Position numbers and translations under genes: made by a program. From NCBI GenBank assembly GCA_023101725.1, contig JALJCO010003962.1:355001-419000 (forward strand): 64,000 nt of DNA, read 5' to 3'. This document shows positions 24,052-35,815 of this stretch, piece after piece (the stretch's first letter is position 1; every line of letters begins with the position of its first letter). A model generated the notes under the pieces. The model had not been told where the DNA came from. It worked only from the letters and a program-made list of their open reading frames with translations, and searched no databases. This stretch comes from Atherinomorus stipes. Taxonomy: Eukaryota > Chordata > Actinopteri > Atheriniformes > Atherinidae.

Positions 24052-24189
24052 AGCTGCAGATACGGTAGTCTCTTCTCCAAAAACATCTAAAGGAGTCTCT
24101 GAATCCATCCTCCAAATATGTATTCCGTTTGGCCTTCCACAAAGGATACTGTAGATGTATTCTTTGTGGTCTCGCCTGTCCCAGAAGTC

Positions 24190-24223
24190 ATTCCCTCCCA
24201 TTTGTGCGCAAATGGGAGGGAAT
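24190..24223. repeat. Perfect hairpin, 15-bp arms, 4-base loop
   Basis: ATTCCCTCCCATTTG, loop TGCG, then the exact complement. It sits inside unit 1 of the duplication and is absent from the matching place in unit 2, where the sequence reads CATTGCAAACAAGATAGG. Confidence 0.8.
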
Positions 24224-24267
24224 AAGGAGCAGAGCTATAAGAGTAATATTTGGATGTAACTACTCTG

Positions 24268-24317
24268 ATGAATTTCCCCTCGGGGATCAATAAAGTATCT
24301 ATCTATCTATCTATCTA
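24268..24317 (+). repeat. SINE/LINE tail ending in (TCTA)n
   Basis: CCCCTCGGGGATCAATAAAG followed by TATCTATCTATC is the common fish retroelement 3' tail. The body is missing. Confidence 0.6.
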
Positions 24318-24949
24318 ATTTTGGGTTTTTCAGTGTCAAATGAAGTGTTTACAAGCTACAAACAATAGATAATCTGTGGAAATTTGAAAAATTTGTGGGC
24401 AAGCTTAGAAAGTGAGATTGTGCCTCAAAATACATTTGTTTGACATTAATAAGGGGGTGTTAATGTTCAGGTAACAACGGATAAATGAAAAGGAATAAAA
24501 TGTCTGACTCTGTTTAGTTTTTACAACTGATGCAGTAAAAGGAAAGAATGCGTCAGGACATAGCTGTGGACTCTGCAGTTGCTAGGCAGCGGAACTGGAG
24601 CACTATGGTAGCACTAATTCTCATTGGCTAGGTTGTCCCATCTCAGCATTTCAGAAGGCTGCTTCAGAGTACATGGACTACAACTGCGTCTCATCTTGGG
24701 ATCTGCGCACTTCCAAGAACAGATTCGTTGGTTGCATATGTCACAGTGGCGCGCCAAGTAGCCTACTGTCCTGTTTCAAAAGCATCTGAAAGAACCTCTG
24801 AATCCATCCTCCAAATGCGCACTCCATTTGGTCTGAAAAAAAGGATACCGGTGGCCTCGCCTGTACCAGAAGTCATTGCAAACAAGATAGGAGAAAATAA
24901 GCAGTAAAGCTACGAGTGTAATATTTAGATACATTCATGGATTTTAAGT

Positions 24950-25829
24950 GTTTAATGATTGGAATTGGAGTTTTATTAGACAGTGGCCTCAAGTTTGAAA
25001 AACACATCAGCGCCATCGTCAGAACCAGCTTTTTCCAACTCCGTCTCCTCTCAAAGGTTAAACCATTTCTTAACTGTGGGGACCTGGAGAAGGCTGTCCA
25101 CGCCTTCATCAGTTCCAGGCTGGACTACTGTAACGCCCTCTTTGTTGGTCTGAACCAGGCTTCCATCGCCCGCCTGCAGCTCGTCCAGAACGCTGCTGCT
25201 CGATTTCTGGTGGGCGCGTCCAGGCGGGAACATATAACCCCTGTCCTGTCTTCCCTGCACTGGCTCCCCGTCCGCTTCCAAATTGATTTTAAATTACTTT
25301 TGTTTGTTTTCAAAGCCCTCAACGGCCTGGCCCCCCCTTATTTGGCTGACCTGCTAGTCCGCCGGGACCCCAGCAGGGCCCTTCGTTCTGTTGGGCAACT
25401 TCTCTTAGAAGTCCCAAGAACGAAACTAAAACAGTGGGGCGACCGCTCGTTCTCGGCTGCTGGCCCGAGATTGTGGAACTCGCTGCCTCCCGACATTCGT
25501 CTCACGACTGAACTGGGATCTTTTAAATCTAGGCTAAAGACCTATTTTTTTCGTCTAGCTTTTAATTCTAACTAGTTTATTTACTAAAGATTTTACTCTC
25601 TTTTAGGTACACCCTGCGATCCCCCGAGTAGCCTGTTCTGATTCTCTGTTGGTTGTTTTCATGGCTCTTAATCTTCTTTGTTCTTAATTTTTCCCAGTAT
25701 TTAACTTTACATTTTTATGATGTTTTACATTGTCTCTTTTTCTGTTACCCCTGCTGTAAAGCACTTTGTGTGTCCAATGGGTACTGTAAAGGGCTATATA
25801 AATAAACTTGATTTGATTTGATTTGATTA
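24950..25829 (+). mobile_element. 5'-truncated L2-type LINE with ORF C-terminus and 3' tail
   Basis: L2 LINEs copy themselves through an RNA intermediate with an endonuclease and reverse transcriptase on one ORF. Here only the part after the reverse transcriptase remains: the frame ending at 25575 carries DSGLKFEKHISAIVRTSFFQ, AFISSRLDYCNALFVGL, LQLVQNAAARFLVGASRREH, ITPVLSSLHWLPVRFQIDFK, ALNGLAPPYL and GPRLWNSLPPDIR, all hallmarks of the L2 tail. No stop interrupts these 200 or so residues, so the insertion is fairly young. The 3' untranslated region ends GGGCTATATAAATAAACTTG followed by four or five ATTTG units, the short tandem tail typical of L2. Confidence 0.85.
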
Positions 25830-26210
25830 ATGAAGTGTTTACCGGCTAGAAACAATAGTTTCTAAGGAAAATTGTTAAATATGTAATCAAGCTTGAAATT
25901 AGATTTTTTTCCTTGGAAAATGCATTTGTTTGACATTATTCAGTTAAAAAATAAGAGAACCAGCTCAGCTAGTGTTAACGACCGATTAGTGGGGTATTAA
26001 CGTTCAGGTAACGACAGATAAATGAAAAGGAATAAAATGCTCAGCATTTTATTCATTTAGTTTTTAAAACGTATCTGAAGTGCACCAGATAGCTGTTGAA
26101 TCTGCAGTTGTTAGGCAACGGGACTGGAGCATTATGGGAAATTCTGAAGGCTAGGCTGTCTCATATCATAAAGGTTAGATAGTTTTGGAGTGTGTGGACT
26201 CTGTAGGGCA

Positions 26211-26345
26211 CTCGGTAGCCTATGTAGTTCACGCACTCTGAAGTGTTCAGACCCTCAAATGAGACATATCTTACATAACACCCTCCCGTAGCCTACGTAG
26301 TCTAAGTACTCTGAAGTGTTCAGACCTCTAAATAAGACATACCTT
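26211..26345. repeat. Imperfect tandem duplication of about 60 bp
   Basis: GTAGCCTATGTAG...ACTCTGAAGTGTTCAGACCCT and GTAGCCTACGTAG...ACTCTGAAGTGTTCAGACCTC occur about 76 bases apart; both continue AAATGAGACATA / AAATAAGACATA. Confidence 0.8.
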
Positions 26346-26756
26346 TTGTCAGCTGCAGGCCCAAGGCAGGGCTGCATGATGATCTGTTAAGACCAACATA
26401 ATGTGCAACTTCTAGACTGCACAACTTTTAGTATACTGTGTGACAAGCCTGTCTCCATGAATGAAGAGGTTTAGTTGAAATTTTTAACAGCACCACAATG
26501 ATTGACTTGCTCCATAGTGAACTTTACAATGAATGAGAGGACAACTTGAATACATCCAGTCTTTACTTGCAGTTGGCAAGTTAGAGTGCTCTCAGTTTGC
26601 AGAGGGAGGAATTGTTTTGGGGCACCTATACTATAGGCTACATATGTACAGTATACCCTATATAGCAAACACTATATTGGGGATCTTGCACACCATGTCA
26701 TAAGTCCTTCCCTCGGAACTGAGAGAGCACTTACTCCTGTCAACTGCAGACATATG

Positions 26757-27492
26757 CTGTGTCCCAAATTGCCAATATATAATATCTCATATAATATGCC
26801 ACATCTAAGTATACAGGAGCATACCTACATCTCTGATGTTTATAACAAATCAAACCGTTTGAAAATCGGTTGAAAATTGAGCCAGATATGGTTATTCAAA
26901 TAGTACATGCACATTGACATTAAAGTTGTTCAAGGGGCGAGCTGTCTGAAGTAAGATGGCTGCCGTGTAGCTATGTCGCTCTCCATTGGTTAACAGCCCG
27001 GGTAAGCCATCTAGCCTTCATTATATGATATCTATGACAGTGCACTGCCACCATTTTCTGCCAATGCTTTTCACCTTTGAGTGTTATTTCTCATTACGAA
27101 CATCCTTTGTGAAGCCTTACGCTGAAATCGGTGCCGGCAAATCAATGTCCTCCTGAAATTGGCTGAAACTGTGCAGCTGAGGCTGAGCAAGCTGCCATTT
27201 TTCTGCTCATGATGAGTGTAGTGAGTGTCTTCTTCTTTTTCTTCTTCTTCTTCTCTTGAGTTTTCTGGCAGTTTGTTACCCATTTCAGGGACCATAACCT
27301 CCACTTACTGAACCGAATTCAGGACGAGAGAGTGTGGTGAGTGCCCACTCAAAATCTTGACAGGTTTGAATGTGTCATCTGGATGCTTTTGCATACTCAA
27401 TTTTCGCATACTATGCATACTGGTTTTCATTTTGATGCAGTATACTCAGAATTTTGAGTATTGAGTATGGAAGTAGGCAATTTGGGACACAG
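26757..27492. mobile_element. 736-bp MITE
   Basis: CTGTGTCCCAAATTGCCAA on the left and its near complement (inward CTGTGTCCCAAATTGCCTA) on the right form an 18-base inverted repeat. The interior is rich in TACTATGCATACT-like strings and a (TTC)n tract at about 27229-27255. No coding capacity; superfamily unclear. Confidence 0.6.
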
Positions 27493-27830
27493 AAATATTG
27501 TCTACTCATAAGCAATTCACTCATCTCCACTTTAAATTGAAAGAAAATCTTTAAAGGTTATTCACCTTATTTTGCCCCACCCACTTCTGAACGTCCTTGT
27601 CTTCAGGAATGTGTTCACATTTCTGGTCGCTAGCTTGAAAAAGTTTACATTGAAAAACACTGTCGGTCACCCACGTAGCTAGCGACTTAGTTGGGAAGAA
27701 ACTAAACAAACTATTTTCAAAAATTCAGATAGAGGTTAATAAAGTCCACCGAGTGGGTGGATGGATGGATTTGGAATATTGAGCAAAAAAAACGTGATAC
27801 TCTGCTATTAACCGAATTAGCATGTGATGC
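27493..27830. other. No gene recognised
   Basis: Non-coding sequence between two repeats. Confidence 0.5.
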
Positions 27831-28500
27831 GATCATAGACCGTTAATAGAGAGGGACAAACCTTCCGCTCACGTGACCCATCAATTTCTAAAGAGCTAAA
27901 AGTGAAGCCAATTTGGCGTGTCCCACCGTCACCATCTTGCCGTGTCACGTGTGTTGTCACTCCCGGAAAATACTGAAATGGACAAAGGCAAGGCTGCTTT
28001 GAGCCGCGGGGCAAATGGTTGACAGCTAGCGTACTCTGGGCTAAACGCTAACTGAGCTAACTCGAAACTAACGGGAGCTAACGAAGATAATCCCTCTAAG
28101 CGGCGGAGTAAAGGTAAGACACGCTTAGACTTGCTATTAGCTGACTAAAAACCGCTGTTGTGCTACTCTGCTACAAACTGAGACCTTACTGAGAGCAAAC
28201 AAGGAGCTAACTAGGAACCACCAGTCGGCAGGCCGGGCTTCTGGTCTGCCACATGTCAATCAAAAGGACACGCCCTTATTTATGTCTAATTTCAAGATTA
28301 AATAACATCTAAATGGATAAGTTATTAAAAAAATGCACCCCCCTCACAGTTGACATGAAGGTAAACTTGACCTATTAAACCTAAAATGATTTTTTGAACC
28401 AGACTGTAAACATGTTTATTTCTGCTGTGAAGTTGTCGTTTAACATGGGAGTCTATAGGGATTTGCTCTGTTTTGCAGCCAGCCCCTAACAGATCAAGGG
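27831..28500 (+). repeat. Diverged single arm of the palindrome at 35816-37384
   Basis: It follows the right arm (36680-37384) block for block: CATAGAC start, CACCATCTTGCCGTGTCACG, GGGCTAAACGCTAACTGAGC, AGGTAAGACACGCTTAGACT, ACACGCCCTTA, CACCCCCCTCACAGTTGACA-type string, ending CCAGCCCCTAACAG. Identity is about 85 per cent by eye. Here it is not inverted-repeated, so it shows the element before or without palindrome formation. Confidence 0.75.
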
Positions 28501-31500
28501 AGAACTACAAAAATGACTTCTTCCAGGTAGCCTCATAGTTGGCCACCAGAGGCTGCCGCTTGGGTGAGATCTGTAATGCACATCACACACAGATCAGAGG
28601 AGAGATGAGATGTGCAATGTGTTTTTTATTTTATTTTATATATAACTGTCAAGTGTGTGGCGGTAAATCTGTGCAGGTTAGAAGAGTCCAGTAATGTGCC
28701 AGTATTAAAGACATCACCCCCTAATAAATAATGCCCCTGATGCTAAAATGTACTGAACATGAAAGTTAAATTACTCTGTTAAATTACTTCAGATTTCAGG
28801 TAATAATATATGTATATTCTGTTATAATGTACGTGATAAAAAAAAATGCTACAAAATAAGTCTGCATGAGTTCAGCTTGGAGATTTGAGTATGAACATGA
28901 TATATGTCACTGAGAACAGCTGTCATGTCAACAGGCTGAGATCAGGTTGCTGCAGAGGTGATGTTTCACAGACCAGCTGACTTTAACATATTCAGGACTA
29001 AGTATGAGACACTGAGATTTAAAAGGTGGTAAAAAGCAGAAAGTAATTTTATAAGATAAACGATTCAAGCAGGAGGGAGGGAGACGGTGGCGAGGGGTGT
29101 CCTTATTGTATTTACAGAGAGAAAGGAACTCTAACAGCGGCCGCAATATTAGGTCCGTTTTTTGCCGTGATCGATACAAAAGTGTTGTAGGATCTCACGC
29201 CTCTTTCTCCAGATGTTGTGACATCTTTGAATGGCAGAAATAATCATAATCACGGTTAAAGAACTGTTTCATATCAATGACACGCTGGTGGAAATCGCTA
29301 TGAATTGCTATGGATGTAAATAGCAACCGGAAATGTTAACACACAGCGGAAGTCAAATGGCGCTGCCCTTGCAAGTCCCCAAAATAAGGTGAATAGCCTA
29401 TTTTCTTTTCACAAAGATTACATTTGGTACTTTTCTGGACTCTGTATTTTAGTCAGTCATGCTTCATGTTGGCAAGTCTGAGCTGTGAAATTGGGGGAAT
29501 TGTATATTCTATTGTCTTCCTAAAATGGGTGATTTTAATTGGCTTAAATACTGTTCAGAGCGATGCTTAACTTTTGACTTATATTTGACTTATATGGTCA
29601 AATACTTATAAATACATATATGTGTAGTATATATACAAGTAATTTCAAGATCTAAAAATAATTATCTGTATTTTTACTTGTCTTATGTACAAGAGTTTTA
29701 CGTCTTTGATTACTTTTGTATTACCTGAGCATATATTTGACAATGAGTGGGCTTCATATTTGCTGTAAGGTCTTTTTTTCCATCTTTGAGCAGAGCTAGG
29801 CAAGTTGATCCTCTTACTGATTGCATCCTGAGCTAATTTCCTACTGGCTCCTGTCATAACAAGTCATAACAATGATAAGAATTCTGAGATCTTTTCATCT
29901 AACTCTCAAAAAGAGAGAAAATAAACATATTTTTCAAAATGTCGAACAGTTTCTTTATTGGGCACTTTATGGTAAACAGGACTAACCGTTTTGTTTAAAT
30001 TGTCATGTCATTGGGTCATAGGATTATGTATAAATTCACAAAGTCAAACTTAAACAATTTATAGCAGTTACTGAAAAGGATTGCACCATCATCATAGCAT
30101 TTATTGACTATGTGCTCATTTCCTTGCTTTCTACGGTTTGTTACTTGTGACAGAATCACATTAAATAAGTGTTTTGTTGATACCTTTTATACTTTAAAAA
30201 AGCTTGTCAGTCTCAATTATAACTATTATTGTAAAGTCAAATTGTACAATACAGAATTTTAAGCAACACACAAAACTTATAGCCTACACAAATCATTTTA
30301 CGTTACGGTTACATTATACCCTGAAAAGACAGGCTGGCACAGTAGGGGGTCTGGTCTAACCATTATACCTTTAATGATGCTCATCTGTGGCTGGTATCCC
30401 ATTCATTTAGTCAGTTCTACAATTATAAATATACAGATTATTTTTTCATTTGCTGAGGAAAAAAAGCAATATTATAAAATGGTGAAATAAAACCTGTGTA
30501 TCATTATTATCTGACGCATGGCATAATGCAAATGGATCACAAAGTAACTGATAAAGTGCATTTTTGATGCATGAGGCAGATTATTATTACAATTAATTGC
30601 AATGATATGCTTGAAATTAAAATGAAATCATGTCAGCTGTACCCCTTAACCAAACCATTTGTAAAGCACATTAGTCCATCAAAGAGAAGGCAGTAGCATG
30701 ATTTCTTAACAAAAACAAGATATAGCTGATTTGGTTCCTGAAATTCTGTGAAATGCTCATAAGAAGCCCTATGATATAAAGCTTTATAACAGAGGCGAAA
30801 ACACAGAGAGGAAACAATTAGTCCGGAGGAAGGGATTGGGGTTGTTGTGGCAGTAGAACAGCTGGGACCTGCATTGTATTCTGAGAATGGGCCTTTTCCC
30901 TCATGATCTACAGTATGTGTGAAGTCCAAACCTGAAAACTGCTTTATCATGCAATGCATAGGTATACGGTTGCTTTTTAAAATTTTTTAAAGATAAATTA
31001 AATGATCTGTGTGGTTAAAAACAGAGAACATAGTTTTGTTTAAAATGCCTTTTGTTAGTCCACATCAAATTCACCTTTGAAATAAAAAGATTCTTTTACA
31101 GTGTCCAACATCTGCTTGCCGCCTCTGCACAAAGTTAAATGGGATCATTAGAATAACTCTGATGTCATATTTGAAGTTCAAGCCAGGGAACATCTAGCTC
31201 AGCATGAAGGCAGGTCAGATGTGGGAACAGTTAGCCTCCACATAATAATCATACGTTTGACAAGTTGTTACACGTATAAAATAATTTCCCAGTTAAGACC
31301 ATACGGCATCTGTTACAAGATTAGCTGTTTTTACATTTCGCTTTTTCCACAGACACGAACAGGCAAAGAAGATTCAGAGGTGCTTACAGGCAGATTTTGG
31401 TGCCTTTCACACATTATCATGCATCTTGGATATAGACAGTATAGAAACAGCCCAGTTTCACCAGGAATTTAAAAAAGGAGGCATTTTGTCCACAAATCCA

Positions 31501-32043
31501 AAACAAGCTAGTTCCAGAATCCAGCCTATAGCAGAATATAGATTTAACATTTTACAGTCACTCACTTAGAAGTGTTTTTGTTTTAACTTTTTCTGGTTTA
31601 CAGTATTCTTCCAAATGTGTTGTTTTTTTCACTGGCAGGAGGCAAAGCAACTAAGTGTTGATCGAAAGTGGCCCAGCACTCATTTATGTCCAGGCTGCTA
31701 AAAGGATTTGGGCAAATACTGCCCTCAACACCCTCAACTGTTCTGAGAGGTCAGTTCACAACATATCCTGGATGCATTCACAACTGTACTCAGCTCTGAT
31801 CCCCTGTGGTCGAATCTCCCAAGACGCATGTTAATGCCAGGTGTGAACAAGACTTGTGCTATCTTTGGCTACCTCTCTGTTTCACAATTTCCTCTCCTTA
31901 TGCTAAGCTAAGCTTTATACACAATGCAAACATAACTGGGACATTGATCCTCTCATGAAAAAAAAAGAGATTTCAAGCAATTCAAAGTAAAAACAGAGCC
32001 ACAAAACATGTGCTTGCTGCTACAGAATGAATTAATGCGGCCC
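28501..32043. other. No gene recognised, downstream flank of the GPCR
   Basis: About 3.5 kb of AT-rich DNA. It probably includes the GPCR 3' untranslated region just below 32044, but I found no clear polyadenylation signal on the minus strand and no supported exon. Confidence 0.45.
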
Positions 32044-33491
32044 TCAGGTCTTCTCACCATGTGGGGGGGACTGCTCTCTTTGAAAGAGCAGGGTCACACC
32101 CTTCCTGAAGCGGTGGTCCCTGACACTGTAGATAATGACATTACAGCAACTGTTTCCTGTCAAAATCCAGAAGGCAAAAAAGGAAAAGTTACACCAGGTG
32201 TATCCCACCACGTTTCCAAGCACAAACACCGCGATGGGAGAGAAGGATGCTGTGAAGGCAAATGTTAATATGCCAATTGTCTTTGCAGCTTTGATGTCTG
32301 AAAAGGAGGGCCTATGAGAGCATCCTCCACCTCCTCCTCCTCCATCACTCAGACTCCCCTCTGAGAGCAGTTTGCGTTTTTGGGTGTACCGTCGAATGCT
32401 AGTGAAAGACACAATATTAACTGCTAATGTGCCACCAAGCAGCGTGAAGTCAAATGCTGGGAACAGCAAAAGAATGTTGGCATCAGGTGGGAGCCGGCCT
32501 CCAAACAGCAGTGGGGTGTAGTTACACATACGACTGCACTCATTGTACTCCAAAGTGAAATTGCTGCTGAACATGAGAGGAGCGAGAGCCAGCAGGAAGC
32601 TGGCAGCCCAGGAGAGGAGGATGAGGAGCAGCGTTCGTCTTCGGGTCACCAGTGCATCCTTATGGAGCGGCCACTGGATAGCCACACTGCGCTCCAGGGT
32701 CATCAGGAAGATGGTGCTGATGGAGACAAAAGTGCATCCAGCAAACACAGGACCAATCAACATGCAGGGCTGCCAAGGGCTCACCAGTCCACCAAAGGAT
32801 GCAGAAGTAGTGCTGCCCTGGTACCAAATGGGAGGAGTGCTGGTCACCATCAGAGAGATTTCAGTGTAGACAGAGAAAGGCACCACAAGAACACCGACCA
32901 TCATGTCTGCTATGGCTAGAGACACTGTCACAGAGAGACAAGAAGAAAAGAGATGCAATTAGTCATTGTTCTTGTTTGCATAAGTGTCCTTTAGATAAAA
33001 TTCAATGAATAAATGTTAATGCATGTAAACAAATTAATAAAAGCATGTTCTTTCATTTATGGGAGATAAAAGCTAACATGTTGTAATCAAAATGTCTGCA
33101 TATTTGTTTTAATTGCATCTGGACCTCTGCACTTACTGTGAATGATTATTTGAACTAATTTTCTCTATTTCCAATAAGCCTTTGTTGGCAAAAAAGATAA
33201 ACATTTACCTTTCAAGTATCCCTGAGGTGTTCTCGACTGCCTCGTTTGCACAAACACCGTAAGTGTGACCACATTCCCAATAACGATTGCAAATGCCAGG
33301 CTGACCATGAACGCCACTGCCAGAGTGCGATTGAGGACCCCGCAGCAACAGATGGTACAGAGTGGGGCAAGTGATTGGCCTGACCCTTGTCCTGCCTGAG
33401 CAGCTGCCGTTAGGTTAAATGGACAGTCGGTGGTCACCAGCAGAGATGCTGTACTCCCTGGAACGCTGGCGTTGGGAAGCAGAGCAGTCAT
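32044..33491 (-). CDS. Class A (rhodopsin-family) G protein-coupled receptor, atypical orphan
   Basis: Two exons: 33491-33209 and 32924-32044, with donor AAAG|GTAAAT and acceptor TGTGACAG|TG. Joined they give 387 codons and a stop, and the intron is 284 bp. Seven membrane segments are visible. TM1 lies about residues 56-80 with N73 (1.50), TM2 has SLAIAD with D101 (2.50), C148 (3.25) can pair with C224 or C228 in loop 2, and the TM3 end is LERS with R173. W200 is 4.50. NxS/T sites at 7, 26 and 54 fit an extracellular N-terminus. Oddities: no aspartate at 3.32 (phenylalanine), F322 instead of W6.48, NVIIY instead of NPxxY (356-360), and a glycine run in loop 3 (289-295). Lack of D3.32 argues against a biogenic-amine ligand despite amine-receptor-like TM1-TM2. 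The ligand and subfamily are unknown. Confidence 0.9.
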
Positions 33492-34877
33492 GGCCCAGAA
33501 TGGTTAGAACCCTTGTAATGTGTTGGTGGGAAGGCCACTCAGGAAACCATGTTCTGGACAGGAAGGCTACCCTAATGACAAATTAGATAAATAATAAAAG
33601 CAGAAATGTAATCTTTTCTCAAAACAAATATAATCAGTCAGCATGCCAAACAGATCCAATCCTTTCTTCCCCGTTATCAACAACCACTTGTAAAATATCA
33701 CATTGTTGTAAAAATAAGCTGTTCTTCTCACACATAAGTGTTCACACCCCTCCATCACATGCTCTAGCTTCTAATTTAGCCAGTCTTAGCCCCCCTGGAC
33801 AAAACAACACCTTCAAAAATCCTTCCTTCTGTCAGTCAAGCTATTGTTATTTATAATTGATACAGAGTATTGCTTGAAAAGGACATTGCAAGTAAAAACT
33901 CCACATTAGCACATACAGGATCATTAACACCATTATCTATGTTTTGCTTCTTTGTGCAGAAACAGAATCACATTGGTCTGAATTGAATTGGGCATTGGGA
34001 AATTAATTACATGTCTTAATATTTGTTATTAGTTGCTGAAACAAAATCATCTTGTGACTCAGTTGTTCTTGAATATTTTCCCTGAAAAAATTCTCGTTAT
34101 GCCAATACCAAACAGTTGCAGACCTACCCACCCCACCCACTTTCTCAGAAAAGTGCCTTCCCCTCTTCAAAAACACAAAGGGGCTGCCATTTTTCAAGAT
34201 GGTTGCCATTCAAAGTAGTTTTAAACAGTGTTTAAACTATATTTTGATTGAATAATCCGATTCTGATGTCTTATACATCAAAATACATGTCTTTCCATAT
34301 CAGAAATACAATTCTGCATTTAGAAAATCAAAATTACAATGGGATTTAAATTAAAAAAACAACAACTCAGAAACACAAACAAAGACATTAGTTTCACTCA
34401 GATTTTTAACCTTTAAGATACTTGTAGGGGATGCCACGTAGAGGCTGTCTTTGTCTCCCCCAAGTTTTTTTTAAAAATTTTGTACATTTCTAAAAAATTT
34501 CTACATTATGGTTTAAAACACAGAAAAGGTTTGAAAGGTTTTCGACTAACAGGCCTGGGTCAGGTCCACTTTTTTTTTTTTTTTTACCATACCCACAGGT
34601 ACCCTTATATCAGACCCGACCCTTCCTACTTTTTTGGTATTATAGGTGGAGCTTAACTACACTGCAGTCCATTGGTTGGTTGAAAAAATATGTAACTTCC
34701 CACGTGACCCAGCATAAAAACAAAGCAGGGATGATCCCTTTGTTTCTGTCTCGTGTGGTAAAATGCTTTGGTTAAAAGGCGTTGCACTGGGGGGATGTCA
34801 CAGGATCACGTAGCAGCACTATCCGGTTAATACTCCGCCTCTAGGGTAAGGGCTAAGTTTGCTGTGGAGGCGCAATG
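33492..34877. other. 5' flank of the GPCR, no other gene recognised
   Basis: AT-rich DNA that should hold the receptor's promoter and any upstream untranslated exon. No clear TATA or GC-rich core was found. TTTTTCAAGATGGTTGCC near 34191 is a YY1-like CCAT/ATGG core, of uncertain meaning. Confidence 0.4.
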
Positions 34878-35234
34878 TGAAATCAACAGTCAACCATGAA
34901 CGCCACTGCCAGAGTGCGATTGAGGACCCCGCAGCAACAGCTTCTGTACCGAAGCTGTACAGAAGCTATCCCAGCAGTTATCAGGTGAAAGGCAGGGTAC
35001 ACCCTGGACACGTCGCCAGTCTGTCACAGGGCCAACACAGAGACACAGACAACCATTCACACTCACATTCATTCCTAGGGGCAATTTAGAGTGACCAATT
35101 AACCTAACAAGCAAGTCTAGCCACTGTTGGAATTGTTCGAACCCCCTCCCCAGTCGGGAATCGAACTAGCAGCCTTCTTACTGTGAGGCTGCGGTGCTAA
35201 CCACCACGCCACCGTGCAGCCCATGAAATCAACA
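34878..35234 (-). mobile_element. SINE insertion carrying a 48-bp copy of GPCR exon 1
   Basis: An 11-base direct repeat TGAAATCAACA (34878-34888 and 35224-35234) brackets 335 bp. On the minus strand it starts with a tRNA-like head: A box TGGTTAGCACCG, B box AGTTCGATTCCC. The widespread fish SINE body follows (TTAGGTTAATTGGTCACTC, GGCCCTGTGACAGACTGG, GTCCAGGGTGTACCCTGCC), with part of the usual middle missing. At its 3' side, 34893-34940 is identical to 33304-33351 of the GPCR exon. The target duplication outside both parts suggests they were inserted as one piece. A small hairpin (CTTCTGTAC...GTACAGAAG, 34941) marks the join. Confidence 0.75.
34893..34940 (-). pseudogene. 48-bp exact copy of GPCR exon 1
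   Basis: Identical in all 48 bases to 33304-33351, same orientation, about 1.6 kb upstream of the gene. It covers the codons for roughly residues 47-63 (start of TM1). Too short to encode anything alone. Confidence 0.9.
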
Positions 35235-35617
35235 TATGTGTACCAAATGCATATATGCGTATCTGGCCCAACCCGACCCAGCCCAACCCAGACACACAGG
35301 TGGAAACGAGGCTTTAGGTTGTTTTCACACCAGGGCTGTTTGGTCCAGACCAAAGTTCATTTTCTCGGATAGTCTGCTTTGTTTGGGCAGGTGTGAAAGC
35401 ACATCCAAACTCTGGTGTGGACCAAACAAGCAAACTTTGGTCCGCCTGAAAACATGGGTCTTGGTTTGCTTGCAAGCGTATCCTGGTCCGGTTCGTATGC
35501 AGTGTGAAGCTAACCGGACCAAACACGACCAAATGTACGTGGTGATGCTACACGCAGTGCAAACGTAGTGTATCTAGGGTAGAGGAAGTGCAGCACGTAC
35601 TCCAAACCAAAATAAAC

Positions 35618-35785
35618 ATGGCGAGAGGACAGATGTGGACAGAAGAAGAGCTGAAAGCTCTCCTGGAAATATGGTCAGATGACCGGATAAACCAACTGCT
35701 GACATCCACTCAACTCCTCCTCTACTACACTCATGTATTCGGAACAATAATACAACGTATCGAAACTATATATTGTATTGCTTGA
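35618..35785 (+). pseudogene. N-terminal Myb/SANT-like DNA-binding fragment of a Harbinger element
   Basis: ATG opens a frame reading MARGQMWTEEELKALLEIWS then DDRINQLL. The pattern W-T-x-x-E-x-x-x-L-L-x-I-W-x-D is the first helix of the Myb/SANT-like (trihelix) domain carried by the second protein of PIF/Harbinger transposons and by many host proteins derived from it. After about 35 residues similarity is lost, and the frame stops at 35785, shortly before the palindrome begins. It is a truncated, non-functional ORF. Confidence 0.6.
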
Positions 35786-35815
35786 TTCTGCATCTCTACA
35801 GCCCATTAGTCCTTA

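Larger units (their letters stand above)
23812..26200 (+). repeat. Old local duplication, two units each carrying later insertions
   Basis: Unit 1 runs from about 23812 to 24710 and unit 2 from about 24718 to 26200. Shared blocks in order include GATTCGTCAGTTGCATA / GATTCGTTGGTTGCATA, TCTGAATCCATCCTCCAAAT, AGAAGTCATT, GTAATATTTGGAT / GTAATATTTAGAT, AATGAAGTGTTTAC, ACATTTGTTTGACATTA / GCATTTGTTTGACATTA, and AGATAAATGAAAAGG-type strings near the end. Unit 1 carries a small MITE and a (TCTA)n tail; unit 2 carries an L2 LINE at almost the same point as that tail. Confidence 0.7.

Noticed and set aside
32543..32919. Plus-strand ORFs inside the GPCR
   Set aside because: Antisense shadows of receptor exon 2.
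32044..33491. Naming the GPCR as a specific amine receptor
   Set aside because: TM1-TM2 look amine-receptor-like, but the ligand-binding aspartate at 3.32 is missing and other signatures differ, so a specific name is not supported.
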